Source of the DNA: Apiosordaria backusii
Taxonomy: Eukaryota > Ascomycota > Sordariomycetes > Sordariales > Lasiosphaeriaceae
NCBI GenBank assembly: GCA_030549205.1
Contig: JAUKTV010000001.1
Location: forward strand, 4,216,001-4,280,000
Length of the DNA: 64,000 nucleotides
Reading direction: 5' to 3'
How positions within the stretch are numbered: position 1 is the first letter of the stretch; every line of letters begins with the position of its first letter. The position numbers and the translations under genes are program-made. The notes beneath the pieces were generated by a model. It saw nothing but the letters and a program-made list of their open reading frames with translations, was not told the DNA's origin and ran no database searches. Shown here in pieces: positions 1 to 11,145 of this stretch.

Positions 1-2168
1 TGCAAGAGCTGGTCGATTTCCTCGGCGTCTACTTGGACTGTCTCCCAGTCTTGAATAGAATGACACAGCGTTCTGCGGATGCGGCACCGGTTCTGGCAGA
101 AGGCTCGGAAGATGTCAAGGTAAGATTGTGCGGCGCGCTGCCGGAAGAGTTCCATTTGGTGAGCGAGCGCATAACTCGGGTGGTGGGGGGCTTCGACCAA
201 GTCATTGGCTGGGTCGAGGAGCTTGCTTGCTGGGAGAACAACTAGACTCAAATCGTCGTCGAGGACGTGGCGGATGGAGAGCTTGCCGAGGATGATCATG
301 TCTTTGAAGAGGAAGGATTGGAGGAGGGTGCGGATGTAGACCAGGGGTTGGGGTTTTTGGGATTGGAACGTCATGACGAAGTTCTGCTGGGAAATCAGTA
401 CCATTCTTTTGGTCATGTATGATACAAGGCAAACTCACCAAAAGACTCTGCGAATCATGATAATTCAGCACATTCAACACGTTAATCCCGTCCACAAACA
501 GCTTCTTGAAGTGCTTGTACGTCTCCTCCGTGCTCAACTTCACTATAGGTCGCGGAGGCATTGTACTCGCCAGTCGTCTCTGTATCTTCGTGCTAAAAGC
601 CTCCGGCACTGGCTGCCCCAGATGCCTAGACTTGTAGATACTCTCCCACACAGCCTGCATCTGCGTCCAGGGTAAGCTCAACGACTCCGGGTTACTTCTC
701 AACACTGACAGTTCTATCGCCCTCAAGAATGCAGTCCGGAGCTCAAGCCGAAACCCAAGCGCTTGTGCCAGCTCGTCGGTAATTCTATGCCGAATGCTGT
801 GCACCAACTTTCGAGCGGCCATGATCTCGTCGTTGATTTCGTCTAGGTCAAAGTTATCCAATAGTGAGCGGTGGTAGGTGTTGGTGACAAAGTCTTCTTC
901 CTTTTGTTGATGTCAGTCATCTATCTCCCAATTTTCGGTCATGAAAAACTCACCTCATAATAATGCTCAAACTTAATCCGATCATTGATATACCAGCAAC
1001 ACTTCACCAACCCCAAGCAATACGCCCTCAACACAGTATGCATAGCATCTCGCTGCTCCCCCGGTCCACCTTCTCTAATAAAATCAGCCTCTTGCAAAGT
1101 CACAGGCTCAGGCTCGAGCATCCTGTCGATATAGACATTGGTGAGCAACGTCTGTGAGAGGGGGTAACCTTGATACCACGCCATCTATTCCATCTGTCAA
1201 TCTTCACCCCTTCATTTCAACTTCATAGTTTCAAGACATACCTCAAGACAAAACAACTGATCAATAATCCCAATCACCTCCCCCGGACTCAACGGTCTGC
1301 CAACATCATAGTCCTCATCTAAGCTCTCCCCAGGAGCCAAGCAGCCGCTGTCCATTTTGGGGTCCATGATCTATTTTCTTGTCAGCACCCTTTTCATTCT
1401 CTCTCCCCCCCTTCCCCTTTTTAACTTCCCCCCTTCCCCTTTTTTACTTCCCCCCCCCCCCCCCCCCCACCCCACCCGGGAGACAGCAAAAAAAGACCTA
1501 CCTCCAAAGCACCCACACTCTCAAACAAGCTAAAAAACCCATCCTTGACCAACTCCCCCAATTCTAGCCCTATATTATCCCCCCCTTATCAGCACCCATC
1601 CTACAACTTTCACAGTGCAAAAGAAAGGGGAAACATACCCCCAGCAGCAGCCCTAAACTTCCCCGTCACATCAAACGCCACAATCCCCTCGTTATTATTC
1701 CCCATGACAAATTCCGGCGGAGGAGGAGGTGGTGGTTCCAAGTACTGATACTGCTGCTGATGATGTTGTTGCTGCGGTAAGTGGCCGTGACCACCAAGAT
1801 CGTCAAAGTTGCCGAACGATCCAAACAGTGACGGCGGCGGGGGAGGAGCGTGAGCGTGATCTCCTACACCTATACTCCCCGGTACAGGTATGTAAGGTTG
1901 GGGGTGTTGCTGGGGGGTGTTGTGCGGTGGGGGATTGCTGCTACTGCTGCTGATGTTGATGCCGCCGGTAATAGTGGTGGGGTTGGTGAGGGATAAGCTG
2001 GATAACTCTTGTTTCCCGCCCCCCGTGTGTTAATTACATTTTCTGATGCAAATCTATATAATAAATAATAAATAATAAAAGAGGGAAAAGAGGAAAAATA
2101 CCTCGAGATAAACCTGGTAGTTGTATCGAGGGGTCTTGTTCTTCATCCGAGGTGTTGTTGTTGTTCAT
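1..2168 (-). CDS. MAK10: NatC N-acetyltransferase auxiliary subunit Mak10 (NAA35), 3' end beyond window
   Basis: This is the non-catalytic, ribosome-anchoring subunit of the NatC N-terminal acetyltransferase. The family signature MDPKMDSGC lies at 1334-1367, preceded by LGELVKDGFFSLFESVGALE at 1502-1563. Further family-like stretches are the region around NDRIKFEHYYE and FRQRAAQSYLDIFRAF near the left edge. Exons read on the minus strand are 2102-2168, 1639-2007, 1502-1563, 1242-1370, 954-1184, 439-900 and 386 to beyond base 1; all junctions are GT-AG and keep frame. The start is the ATG at 2166-2168. About 568 codons are present and the C-terminus is missing. Exon 2 is a poorly conserved Gln/Pro/Gly-rich insert (about residues 23-145). 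The intron between 1371 and 1501 contains a run of 19 C. The identification is firm; the exon 2 acceptor is the least certain junction. Confidence 0.9.
1450..1468. repeat. C19 homopolymer in a Mak10 intron
   Basis: There are nineteen consecutive C on the plus strand (G on the coding strand), inside the intron between the third and fourth coding exons of Mak10. It lies within a wider C/T-rich tract from about 1400 to 1480. Such a run is hard to sequence, so its true length is uncertain. Confidence 0.9.
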
Positions 2169-3021
2169 AGTGTGTGCGTGAGAGTAGTGATCCTCAAATG
2201 CTTATCCGAGCGTACAAGTTGGGAAATTTCTGGAATGGAAAAAAAGGCAACCACTCAAGGTGAGTGAAAGTGTGACTGGAGCCTGCTGCTGTTGCTGAAA
2301 GTAAGTGTGTGATGTCCAATCAATGGGGCAGGCAGACAAGCAATGCCTGAGATTAAAAAAAAGATATCAAAAGGGCTGTCGGAACCAAACGGTTTTTTAG
2401 TATGGGTCACTAGTGGCGTATGACTTGCAGTTGTCTAGTTGGGGAAGGGGGGGGGGGGGGGTTGATGTTGTTGCAGTGAGTGTGAGAGCTGCTGTGGGTG
2501 ACTGCGGTGGTGTGCTTGAGTGGGCGGGTGGATATGAGCGCTCGACCACCCCCCGAACGGCAGTTATGACTACCCCCAGGTCACCATGAGACGAACATGT
2601 CCCAACTACACAGCTCGAGTCAAGAACCAGTTTCAGTTTCTACCCTTCTTCGAGAACGGAGCCCATAGAAGAGTCTCTATCATGTGATTCACTGAACACA
2701 TCAGCAGCAACACAATCACATCAACACAATCATCAACACCCTCAATTTCACCACATTCACATCTTTAGGTCCAGGCATTTTGCATTTTCCCTACCCCCTA
2801 ATATGATACAAAGGTTTTATGGTTGGTTGGCAGTAGTAATGTTTTTTGCTTGCCGCTCCCAATAAACCGCACATCACCACCCCCCCACCCCTTCTATATC
2901 AAGGCACAGTCGTGATGCGTCGAGTCTATCTGCGCGTATCGTTGCCTGCGCCCCAACCCAACCCATTCCCCAACCTCCCCAGCTTTCAACTCAATCGGCC
3001 ATTGTCGGGAAATGTCAAAAT
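2169..3021. other. Intergenic: Mak10 5' region and ATP15 3' region
   Basis: I see no gene here. The stretch holds a run of 15 G (2447-2461) and a CA-rich tract at about 2700-2760. It should contain the Mak10 promoter on its left side and the ATP15 3' UTR on its right side. Confidence 0.6.
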
Positions 3022-3512
3022 TTAGTGGCCACCCTGGGCAGCGCTCTCAACAGCAGCCGCAGCGTTGGCCTGCTCGAGGTTCTTAAAATCGCCCTGCTTT
3101 CCGTTCTGCCCCCCCTTCTCGTCAGTACAGACTCCGCTGTTATACAGCTCTAAATGTCCTGTGTACTCACCGACCACTTCGCAAATCTAATCTCAGAAAC
3201 ACCTCTGCGCTCAGCAGCAAGTCTCTTCTCCTCCTTCAAACTGCGGCGCACCACGCGCGACGCAACGGCCAGGTAGCGGTTGTAGCTGTTTGTGTAATCC
3301 CCAAAGTTAGCCCTTGTCCTGTATGTATTCTCCGATTCATTTCCCATTTCCCCTGCCCTCATTCCGTTTCGTTGGTGTTATCCCTCTCTCGGTAAATGTC
3401 GTCGCCCATATTTCTCTCCTCTTCTTCCTCCCCTCAATTGACCCTCCCAATCCCCCAATTTGACAAGAAAAATAACTCACGTAAGGCCAGCGGCTTTCCA
3501 CGCGAAGGTCAT
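3022..3512 (-). CDS. ATP15: Mitochondrial F1F0 ATP synthase epsilon subunit
   Basis: This is the small central-stalk subunit of mitochondrial ATP synthase (eukaryotic epsilon, not the bacterial one). Three exons (3481-3512, 3171-3285, 3022-3105) give 76 residues, close to the usual 60-75. The N-terminus MTFAWKAAGLTYNRYLAVAS matches the family's pattern of a Trp and Tyr ahead of a helix rich in Arg and Lys (RVVRRSLKEEKRLAAERRG). The tail is Ala-rich and ends QGGH. The first exon is only 32 nt, so automatic annotation can easily miss the start. It has no cleavable presequence, as is normal for this subunit. QCR2 lies upstream on the same strand. Confidence is high because all three exons join in frame into the expected length. 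Confidence 0.9.
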
Positions 3513-4213
3513 TTTGGCGGTTTGTTGTTTGCGACGTCGGGGAGCGTAAATCGGTCGGGGGGTTTGCGGAAAGTGGTGACCGACGAAGCAGCAGCGAGCG
3601 GATTAATGCACCTGGCGAAAGGAAAAGCTCCAAGCAGCATGGAACCAAGCTGGTTCGTCGGGTGCAAACCGAGAAGCTCCGCCCGCCCCAGCCCGCCCCT
3701 CCTACCTACCCGAGCTCCGGGTCACGTGATGGCACTGTACAACATCAACACATCAACACATCAACCAACACAGCACAAGGGACTAAATAAGGGGTAGCTA
3801 AGGATGCTTTATACCATTTTCACAAGCCATATACAAAAGAAAATACTGAGTTTCAGTAACCAAAAAAATTTCACAATCCCCTTATTCACCCCCTTTTTCT
3901 CTCCCCCACCAGGCGGTAGTGTTTACAATACAGGGTTTCTCTCTTTCTCATCACACATCTCCAAACTCCCCCCCACTCTAATGTATACTCTTTCCCCCTT
4001 CCCAACTTGATCTTTTTTGTTCTTAGTCAGAGAACAAGGTAGGAAAGTGGGTTTAAGTCTAGAGGTCACTATATGCACAAAAAGGGTCCGAAGCCGCAAA
4101 GTCTACCAAACGGCAAATACCGAAAGGATCTGTTATACATCTTCTTTTTTCCAGTTCCTTTTTTTTTGTAATCCCCGGATATCATCAAAGCGTAAACTTG
4201 TTCAAACACCCGT
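3513..4213. other. Intergenic: ATP15 promoter and QCR2 3' region
   Basis: I found no additional gene. Open frames at 3396-3797 and 3804-4010 are short, compositionally ordinary and show no family motif. The T-rich tract near 3890-3910 probably belongs to the 3' region of QCR2. Confidence 0.55.
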
Positions 4214-5773
4214 TTATACCAGAAGGCCGAGGTCCTCGGCGAAGGGGAGTACGTGAAGGTCACCAACGGACGCCACTGAAGCCTTGCCCTCGAGGAGAGC
4301 CTTGGCAGCCTGTGAATGAAAAGTTAGCAATTTTGTCCATATCATGAGTTCATATCAGAAAAAAAAGACTTACAGCCTTGAGCTTGTCACCAGTAACAGA
4401 CTCGAAAGCCTTGACAGTTTCGGCAACATTGAGGGGAGAGCCACCGTGGATAAGGTTGGCACCGGCGTGGACGATGCCAACACCGGCAACCTCGCTGCCG
4501 GAAAGGAGAGTGAACTTGGCCTTGGCAATAGCCTTGACCAGAACCTCCTGGGAAACACCGCTCTCAGCAACGCTCTTGAGCGCCTTGACAGCAGCCTCGG
4601 CAGTCTTCTTGACGGCCGTAGACTGGCCGTTGATCTGGATAGCCAGGAGACCAGCGTCAGAGTAGGCATAGTTGGTGGTCCTGGCCTGGGCACCGGGGGC
4701 GGCAGCCTGGGACAGGAGGGAGAAGCCAGGAGACCACTTGATGGTGGACTCGCCGCCAAGGAGACTGGCAAGGACGGCCGTCTCGGGGCTGCTGGCACCA
4801 AGGGAGGCACCGGGGAAGGCGATAACGACAGAGTTCTGACCGATGGCGGAGATGCGCTGCTCACCACCGTGGTACTTGGAGGCGGTGGTGTTGAGGGAGA
4901 GGGGGCCCTGTGCGGGGACCGACTTGAAGAAAGGCTCGATCCACTTCTGGAGGCCGTGCTCGCTGGCACCGTCGGCGACGACAGCGATATTGGACTTGCA
5001 GTAGGCGGCGGCGGCGAAATCAGCGACAGCGTGCTCGTTCAGGTAGGAGTCGATAGGCGTGCTTGGGGTGGGATAGAGAGGGGCACCGAGGCCAGTGTGG
5101 AAAGCGGCGGCGTGGGCGGCATCGAGGGCAACGGCCGAGGCGTCAACCTTGGCCTGTTTCAGGTGGATGATGTCCTTAACCTCCTCGTGGAACTCGTGAG
5201 CTATGCTACCATGTCAACAGAGCTGTCCCTGGTCCAACCAAAGTATTTATCACGCACTGGTGTACCGCGTCTCCGAGACGACCTCGGCAAGGAGCTCGGT
5301 GAAGTAGGGAAGATCCTCGCGGAGGAAGCTGGCTTGCAGCACAAGGGCCTCGCGGGTGTGGTAAGCAGTCAATTGACCGCCGAGGAGTTCGGCCTCACGG
5401 GTGATGCGGAGAGCAGAGCGCTTGTTGGTGCTCTGGAGGCCCAATACAAATTAGCTCATCGATGTCCCTGCCATGCTGAATCGCGCCCGCAGCCACCACC
5501 ACACCACTTGCTCCAACAGGGTCAACGTACCTTGTAGGCAAACTCCTCCAGTCCAACCGTCAGTCCGGGGCGGGGCTCGTATCGGGTGCCGGCCTTTGCG
5601 ACGACGGCGAGGCGGGTGGTCGGACCATTGTCGTCTCGGGAAGCAACCTTGACGCCGGCGATGGTTGTGGGCTCGTACGAGGCCTTGGGTGAGGCAGCAG
5701 CAGCGAAACCGCGGGCTCCCTGGCGCCCGAGGGCCAGCTTGCTGCCTCTCGACAGAGCCGATCTGCAGATCAT
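4214..5773 (-). CDS. QCR2: Cytochrome bc1 complex core subunit 2 (QCR2)
   Basis: This is a structural core subunit of respiratory complex III on the matrix side of the inner mitochondrial membrane. Four exons (5531-5773, 5258-5432, 4374-5200, 4214-4309) encode 446 residues, the usual size. The N-terminus is a matrix-targeting sequence rich in Arg and Ser with no acids before about residue 25. It leads into the M16-peptidase-like fold (TRLAVVAKAGTRYEP, then GLEEFAYK). The zinc motif HxxEH of active processing peptidases is absent, as expected for core 2. The C-terminal half contains the second M16-like domain. The ATG at 5771-5773 is the first Met of the presequence. QCR2 is divergent from RPC82. 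ATP15 is its neighbour on the same strand, so two oxidative phosphorylation genes lie side by side. Confidence 0.93.
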
Positions 5774-6548
5774 GGTTGGGAGGAGGGGTTGTCGTCAATT
5801 GACACTTGTAGAGGTTCGCCGCAGCTTCGTGAAGGGAGCTGTGATACCAACAGCTAGTTCCGAAAATTCCCTGGGCGTCTCCCGGTATGACGGAAAAATT
5901 GGCTGTGCCGAGACCGTGGCACCCGGTCGCTACGGTATCTGTTTGCAGGGTAAACCCACAGTGCAGCCTTCCCTGAGGGGTCTGTTTAGGCGTGTATCAT
6001 TGACGTCGTTGTACTTGAATGATATGGAAACACAAGCTGTCCAGTGTCTGGAAACAATCCCAAAAAGACTTCCAAGATTGTATAGTCTTCACTTCATCTA
6101 TTCCATCTTTTTTGCATCCGTCCACCCCCTCTGGCAGTCACAAGCCAACATTGCATGCATGACACCATTTCGCAAACACAGTCCTTTTAGCAGCCTTTCG
6201 GCCTGAGCTCAGCGTTGTAAGCAGGGAAGCGCAGGCTGTGATTGGTCGGTTTCAGAATCTGGAGCTGCCCCGCGAAGTCCGCGCCAAATTTGCCGTTCGG
6301 TCGTGACTCTGCGGCTGGCAGCTGCTCAAAAATTGTCATTGAACTTTCTCCATCCAGTCTGAGTCCCCCACCACGCAAGGCATTTTCCCTTCGGCGCTGC
6401 ACCTCGACCGAGTCGAGGACCTTCAATGACTTTCCGGTAGCATCTGTGGCCAGCTCTAGAGATAGTGAGAGGATCTCTAGAAGCCATTGCGAAATAGTCA
6501 TCAAACTTTAGACTGATACATACGATACGCCGCGCACCATCCGTCATC
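5774..6548. promoter_or_regulatory. Divergent promoter between QCR2 and RPC82
   Basis: This 775-nt gap separates two divergently transcribed starts, so it must hold both core promoters and 5' UTRs. I did not find a clear TATA box or a known regulator motif that I would defend. Open frames here are short and unsupported. Confidence 0.6.
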
Positions 6549-8735
6549 ATGTTGGTGGTGAGTACAGCCCCGCGATGCTAATTCATTCATGCCTCAAAGG
6601 GACAACCACTGACAATCACATTGTTAGACCGCGCCCTTGACAGAGTTTTGCACTCTGATGATCGACGAGATTTATGGTGAACTTCCTTCGAGGGTCTACG
6701 CGTCGTTGCTCACCAGAGGCAGAAGCACGCTCCAACAGCTCGCCGGTAACACTGGCATGAACCCACGCCAGGTTCGCCATGGTCTCGCCCTTCTCCAGCA
6801 GCATAATCTGCTGTACTACCACCTCGACACCGGATCCGACCAGTGCTTCTACGAGGCAAACATCGCACATGCCTACAACCTCACGCGCGCGGGGAAAATC
6901 CTCGAAATGATTGAAGAATCCTTCGGTCCGGCGGCGAAGGACGTCATGCAGATGGTTCTCTTGACAGGCCAAACTCGAGTCGGGGACCTTGTAGACGCCT
7001 ATCAAAAGCGGATCGACAGGGTGAACAGAGCCAAGGAGGCCCTCAAGGCAGATCCCTTTGGCAATGGGACAGATTCGAACCAACCCAACGGCGATACATC
7101 ACCAGCAGTCAAGCCTGAGCCGACCTCTCCATCCAAGAAGTCCGACCTCTTGATCTCAAGCACCGCCCAACTCAAAACTATCATATGCCGGCTTGTCGAT
7201 GCCGAGATGCTCGACGCCGTCCACAAAACAACCTACGAGAGCCCCGAAGATCTTTTGAGCCTAGTTGAGGCTGAGATCAAAGAAACCTACCCTAGCGGTG
7301 AAGTCAAAGGCAACAGGGCCAAAGCAGAATACAAGGATAAGGTGGCGGAGGCGTTGCGCAAGGACCGGAGCGAATCGAAATCTCTGAAGCGCAAATTGGA
7401 GCAGAACGGACTGTCTGCGAAACGACGCAAGCTGTTTGACGGTGCTGCTTCCACCAACGGCGCGCATGATGAAGAGATGGACCTTGGCATCGATGTGAGT
7501 GGCATCTGCGATTCAAATAGTGGGAAGGGATGTTGCTGACTTAATTCTAGCCAAATCAAGTAGTTTGTATCAACTACGAAAAGTGCCTTGTCGAGCTACG
7601 GAATCGTCGTCTTATGCAGTTTTCTGCCGATATATTCGGAACTACGACTTCCTGGGTGTACGGTTCACTTCTGAAGCTTCTCACCAAGGAAATCTCACGC
7701 TGCCGGGACGACCCTATTATCGATCACTACGAAAAGGATGAAGAGAGACCAGCACCTGTTGTGATTACGACAGCGCAAATTCTTGACACTCTGAAAACCA
7801 GTCTTGACCTTTCCTCAGGGCTTGGGAAAGTGGAGGCAAGACAGATCTCGGCCGCCGCTGCCGAAAAGATTACAGAACTACCGCCAAGGAAGAGGTTCTT
7901 CATTGACATCCAAGCCGAAGTTGAAGGCAACGCTAGTTCCGATGAGGATGAGGATGAAGAGGACGTCACGGCTGTTTTGGACTTGGATTACAAGCCCGCT
8001 ACAACAAATGGAGTCAATGGTGTCAATGGAACTCATGCTACAAATGGCATCAACGGAGTAAACGGGACGAGCAGCAAGGTCAAATTGGAAGATTCTGGAG
8101 AGCGACGAGTGGACCGTCGGACCCAACTTCGACAGCATCTCCTGCTCCTCTCAGAAAGCACTCAGGGCTTTGTGCGGCATTGTGGGGTGGATGATTGGAC
8201 AGTCGACTTTGTGCCGTTGATGAGAGCTCTGCGCCAAGCTGAACTTGACTCGGCGATTGAGAGCACGGCAGGTCGCGAGGGCATCCGATTGGTACGCATG
8301 CTGCGAGCCAAGGGGAAGCTGGATGAGAAGGCGATTCTCAATATTGCTCTCATGCAGAAAGGCGATATACAACGAAAGATGGCCGAGATGCACAAGCTCG
8401 GGTTCGTTCAGACGCAGGAAGTTCCCAGGGAGCCCAAGGCGGACGTCAAGAAGTCCTTTTTCCTCTGGTACTGGGATCCGGACATGACACTCGAACGAGT
8501 CCTCGACGTTGCGTATAAGACTATGATTCACTCTCTTCAGGTGCTCGATCTGCTTCGGGAGAAGGACCACAACGTACTGACGTTGGTCAAACGAACCGAC
8601 GTCAAGGGCCAGGAGGAGGATAAGCTGCGCAAGTTCTACGTTGACAAGTATTCTCAATTTTTGAAATCGGAGCGAACGTTGCTTGCTCAAATCCAGCGGG
8701 TGGATGATCTTGTCGCCGTATTGCGCGATTACTAG
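6549..8735 (+). CDS. RPC82: RNA polymerase III subunit RPC3/RPC82
   Basis: RPC82 is part of the RPC82/34/31 initiation subcomplex of RNA polymerase III and contains tandem winged-helix domains. Exons 6549-6557, 6628-7494 and 7551-8735 join in frame to give 686 residues. The first exon is only three codons (ATG TTG GTG). The N-terminal winged helix (about residues 10-90) includes LTEFCTLMIDEIYGELPSRV and GMNPRQVRHGLALLQQHNLL. Later conserved stretches are SADIFGTTTSWVYGSLL and the C-terminal part around FFLWYWDPD. Two acidic or low-complexity linkers are present: a Lys/Glu-rich one with a likely nuclear signal (KRKLEQNGLSAKRRK), and an Asp/Glu block followed by Asn-Gly repeats near residues 415-460. 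The stop is at 8733-8735. Confidence 0.93.
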
Positions 8736-9332
8736 GCGGGGATGGGACGGGGTACATTTGGTTCGAGAGAGCTTGTGTGATACCAGGTTTTTGACTCATT
8801 ACATGGGCGGCGCAAGGGATAAAATACTGTTTGGCATTGACAGGGCATGCCTTTTTGAGTCAGCTAAAATAGAGCTGCTAGTCGTATAGACGTAATCAAA
8901 ATATTTGTACATATCAAACGCACTACGGTGTCAGAAAGAATGGGATGAGTTGACCACTGACAGAGGAAGCCGTTGCAATCGCTGATAAGATAAGCCCCAA
9001 CACAACCATCAGACGACGGGCCACCGCTGTCGGAGCTAAGGCAAGGCACATGGGTCGATGCGCCAGGCCAGGGACTTCGCCTGGACCAGAAACGGGGGAC
9101 CCGCCAGAAATTTTTCTGGACGAAAACCTATCGGATCCGTTTGGAGCAGGGCCGTCATCGCGGATTTTACTTTTTCGGAGAAGGCTTTTTTGTTTCTTCT
9201 TGTTGATACCTACCGGCCGGTTGTCTGCTTCCTTTTTTCTATTCACTCTCGCCGTTGCTTTCTGCGCAGAATTTACAGAAACCTTTTCATAATTTCTATA
9301 CCCCTCCAATCCACCCCACCTACACAGTCAAC
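8736..9332. other. Intergenic: RPC82 3' end and GGC1 promoter
   Basis: I see no gene in this 597-nt stretch. The last 150 nt are pyrimidine-rich, which is common just upstream of highly expressed fungal genes. Confidence 0.55.
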
Positions 9333-10548
9333 ATGTCTCCTCCCATTGCGGTTGCGGCGCCTGGCAGAGAGAAGGAGTCCAACCTGGCGAGGCTGTTGGG
9401 TTCCGGTATGTCTTGAGTGTCGAACATGTTAAAGGGCACAGGAACTGATCAATTGGACTGAATTAGGCTCCGCTGGTATTGCCGAGTTGGCCATTTTCCA
9501 TCCTGTGCGTTTATTACGAGTTTGCGATACTGAAAAAGAATGGTGGGGTAGTGATGATGATAGTAGACTAACGAGAGGGAATTTTGTGAATTGGTATAGG
9601 TTGACACAATCGCGAAGAGGTTGATGTCCAACGAGGGCAAGGTATGTTTTTCTCCCACCTCAACTTCAGCAAAGAATGATCAAGGGCGCTAATGTTGACA
9701 AATCAAAGGTCTCCTCCATCTCCCACCTCAACACCGTCATCTTCAAAGACAAGGCCTCCGCCTCGGCCGGCCGCAAGTTTGTGTCGCTGTTCCCCGGCTT
9801 GGGCTACGCGGCAGGCTACAAGGTGCTTCAGAGGGTGTACAAGTACGGCGGTCAGCCGGTGGCTCGCGATTACCTCGGCGCTCACTACGGAAAAGACTTT
9901 GAAAATGCCTTTGGCAAGAAGACCGGCAAGGCGATCATGCACTCTACTGCTGGCAGCTTGATCGGCATCGGCGAGATTGTGCTACTGCCGCTGGACGTGC
10001 TGAAAATCAAGCGCCAGACCAACCCCGAGGCGTTCAGGGGGAGGGGCGTGCTCAAGATTGTGAAAGATGAGGGGTTTGGTTTGTACAGAGGGTGGGGGTG
10101 GACCGCTGCGAGAAATGCTCCTGGGTCGTTCGCTGTACGTTTTCCCCCATGTTATCCCCTTCCCATTGACCGATAACTGATGGTATGTTATGTGCAATAG
10201 CTCTTCGGCGGCTCCGCCTTCGCAAAGGAATTCCTCTTTGGCCTCAGCGACTACAACTCGGCCTCGTGGTTCCAAAACTTTGTCGCCTCCATCGCCGGCG
10301 CTTCTGCGTCGCTCGTCGTGTCCGCCCCCCTCGACGTGATCAAGACCCGCATCCAGAACCGCAACTTTGACAACCCCGAGTCCGGCTTCCGCATCCTGAC
10401 CAACATGGCCCGGAACGAGGGCGCCGGCGCCTTCTTCAAGGGTCTTGTCCCGAAGCTGCTGATGACGGGCCCCAAGCTGGTGTTCTCGTTCTGGCTCGCG
10501 CAGACGCTGATCCCGGCTTTTGATGCTGCTTTTGCTGGGAGGAAGTAA
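9333..10548 (+). CDS. GGC1: Mitochondrial GTP/GDP carrier (Ggc1/Yhm1 type)
   Basis: This mitochondrial carrier exchanges GTP for GDP across the inner membrane. In yeast its loss disturbs mitochondrial DNA and iron balance. Five exons (9333-9405, 9467-9504, 9600-9641, 9709-10134, 10201-10548) encode 308 residues, the standard carrier length. The first repeat has HPVDTIAKR, the second PLDVLKIKR and the third PLDVIKTR, the three Px[D/E]xx[K/R] carrier signatures. Long stretches such as RGWGWTAARNAPGSFALFGG and FDNPESGFRI are characteristic of Ggc1 rather than of other carriers. The three short 5' exons (73, 38 and 42 nt) are easily missed. It converges on the large disordered-protein gene to its right. 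Confidence 0.95.
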
Positions 10549-11145
10549 AGATAAAATAAACACAAAAGAAGAACAAATAATGAAAAATCACAAAAAGTTG
10601 GCCATGTGTGTATGATATGACTGGGAAGATACCTATAAAAGGGGGAAGGGGGTCTTTTGGCGTTGAGTTTAACAGGGGAAGGAAGGGTGGAATAAACGCA
10701 AGGGAGGGGAGTAAAAGGGAATGGAAAGCAAAGCAGGCAATTGGCAAAGCGAGCGAGCAAATCTCAAAAAGGGTAGATAGACATCGGGAAATGCTTTTTG
10801 ACTGGACTGGGGCTTTTACATAACTCCTCTTTTAATCATGAAAAAGATGATACCAACTCTCTCTCTATCTTTCCAATGTCAAAATATCAGAAGGTACCAA
10901 AGCATGCCGTATGGAAATTGAAGAGAGTTGGTTCAGGAATTAATTTGATAATTTCAGGTAAACATAGACTGGTTCTCTAATGGGTATACGGGGTATATCA
11001 ACTATTTCGTTCTCTCCCTCCCCTGTCCTGTCCTTCCTTCCTAAAAAGCAACTATGAACATCCAGGTTCCTCCCCTTAAAGATAGCACCCCCCTCTTTTC
11101 CAAGCCAAATGAGCAAGCAAAATGGGTATTAATGCTACTTGGTTA
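10549..11145. other. Convergent 3' region between GGC1 and the 1401-residue ORF
   Basis: This gap lies between two converging stop codons and should hold both 3' UTRs. It is A/G-rich on the plus strand up to about 10770. I see no gene in it. Confidence 0.55.

Noticed and set aside
4344..5537. 397-codon frame antisense to QCR2
   Set aside because: Same effect: it exists because of C-ending codons in QCR2, and it reads through QCR2 introns.
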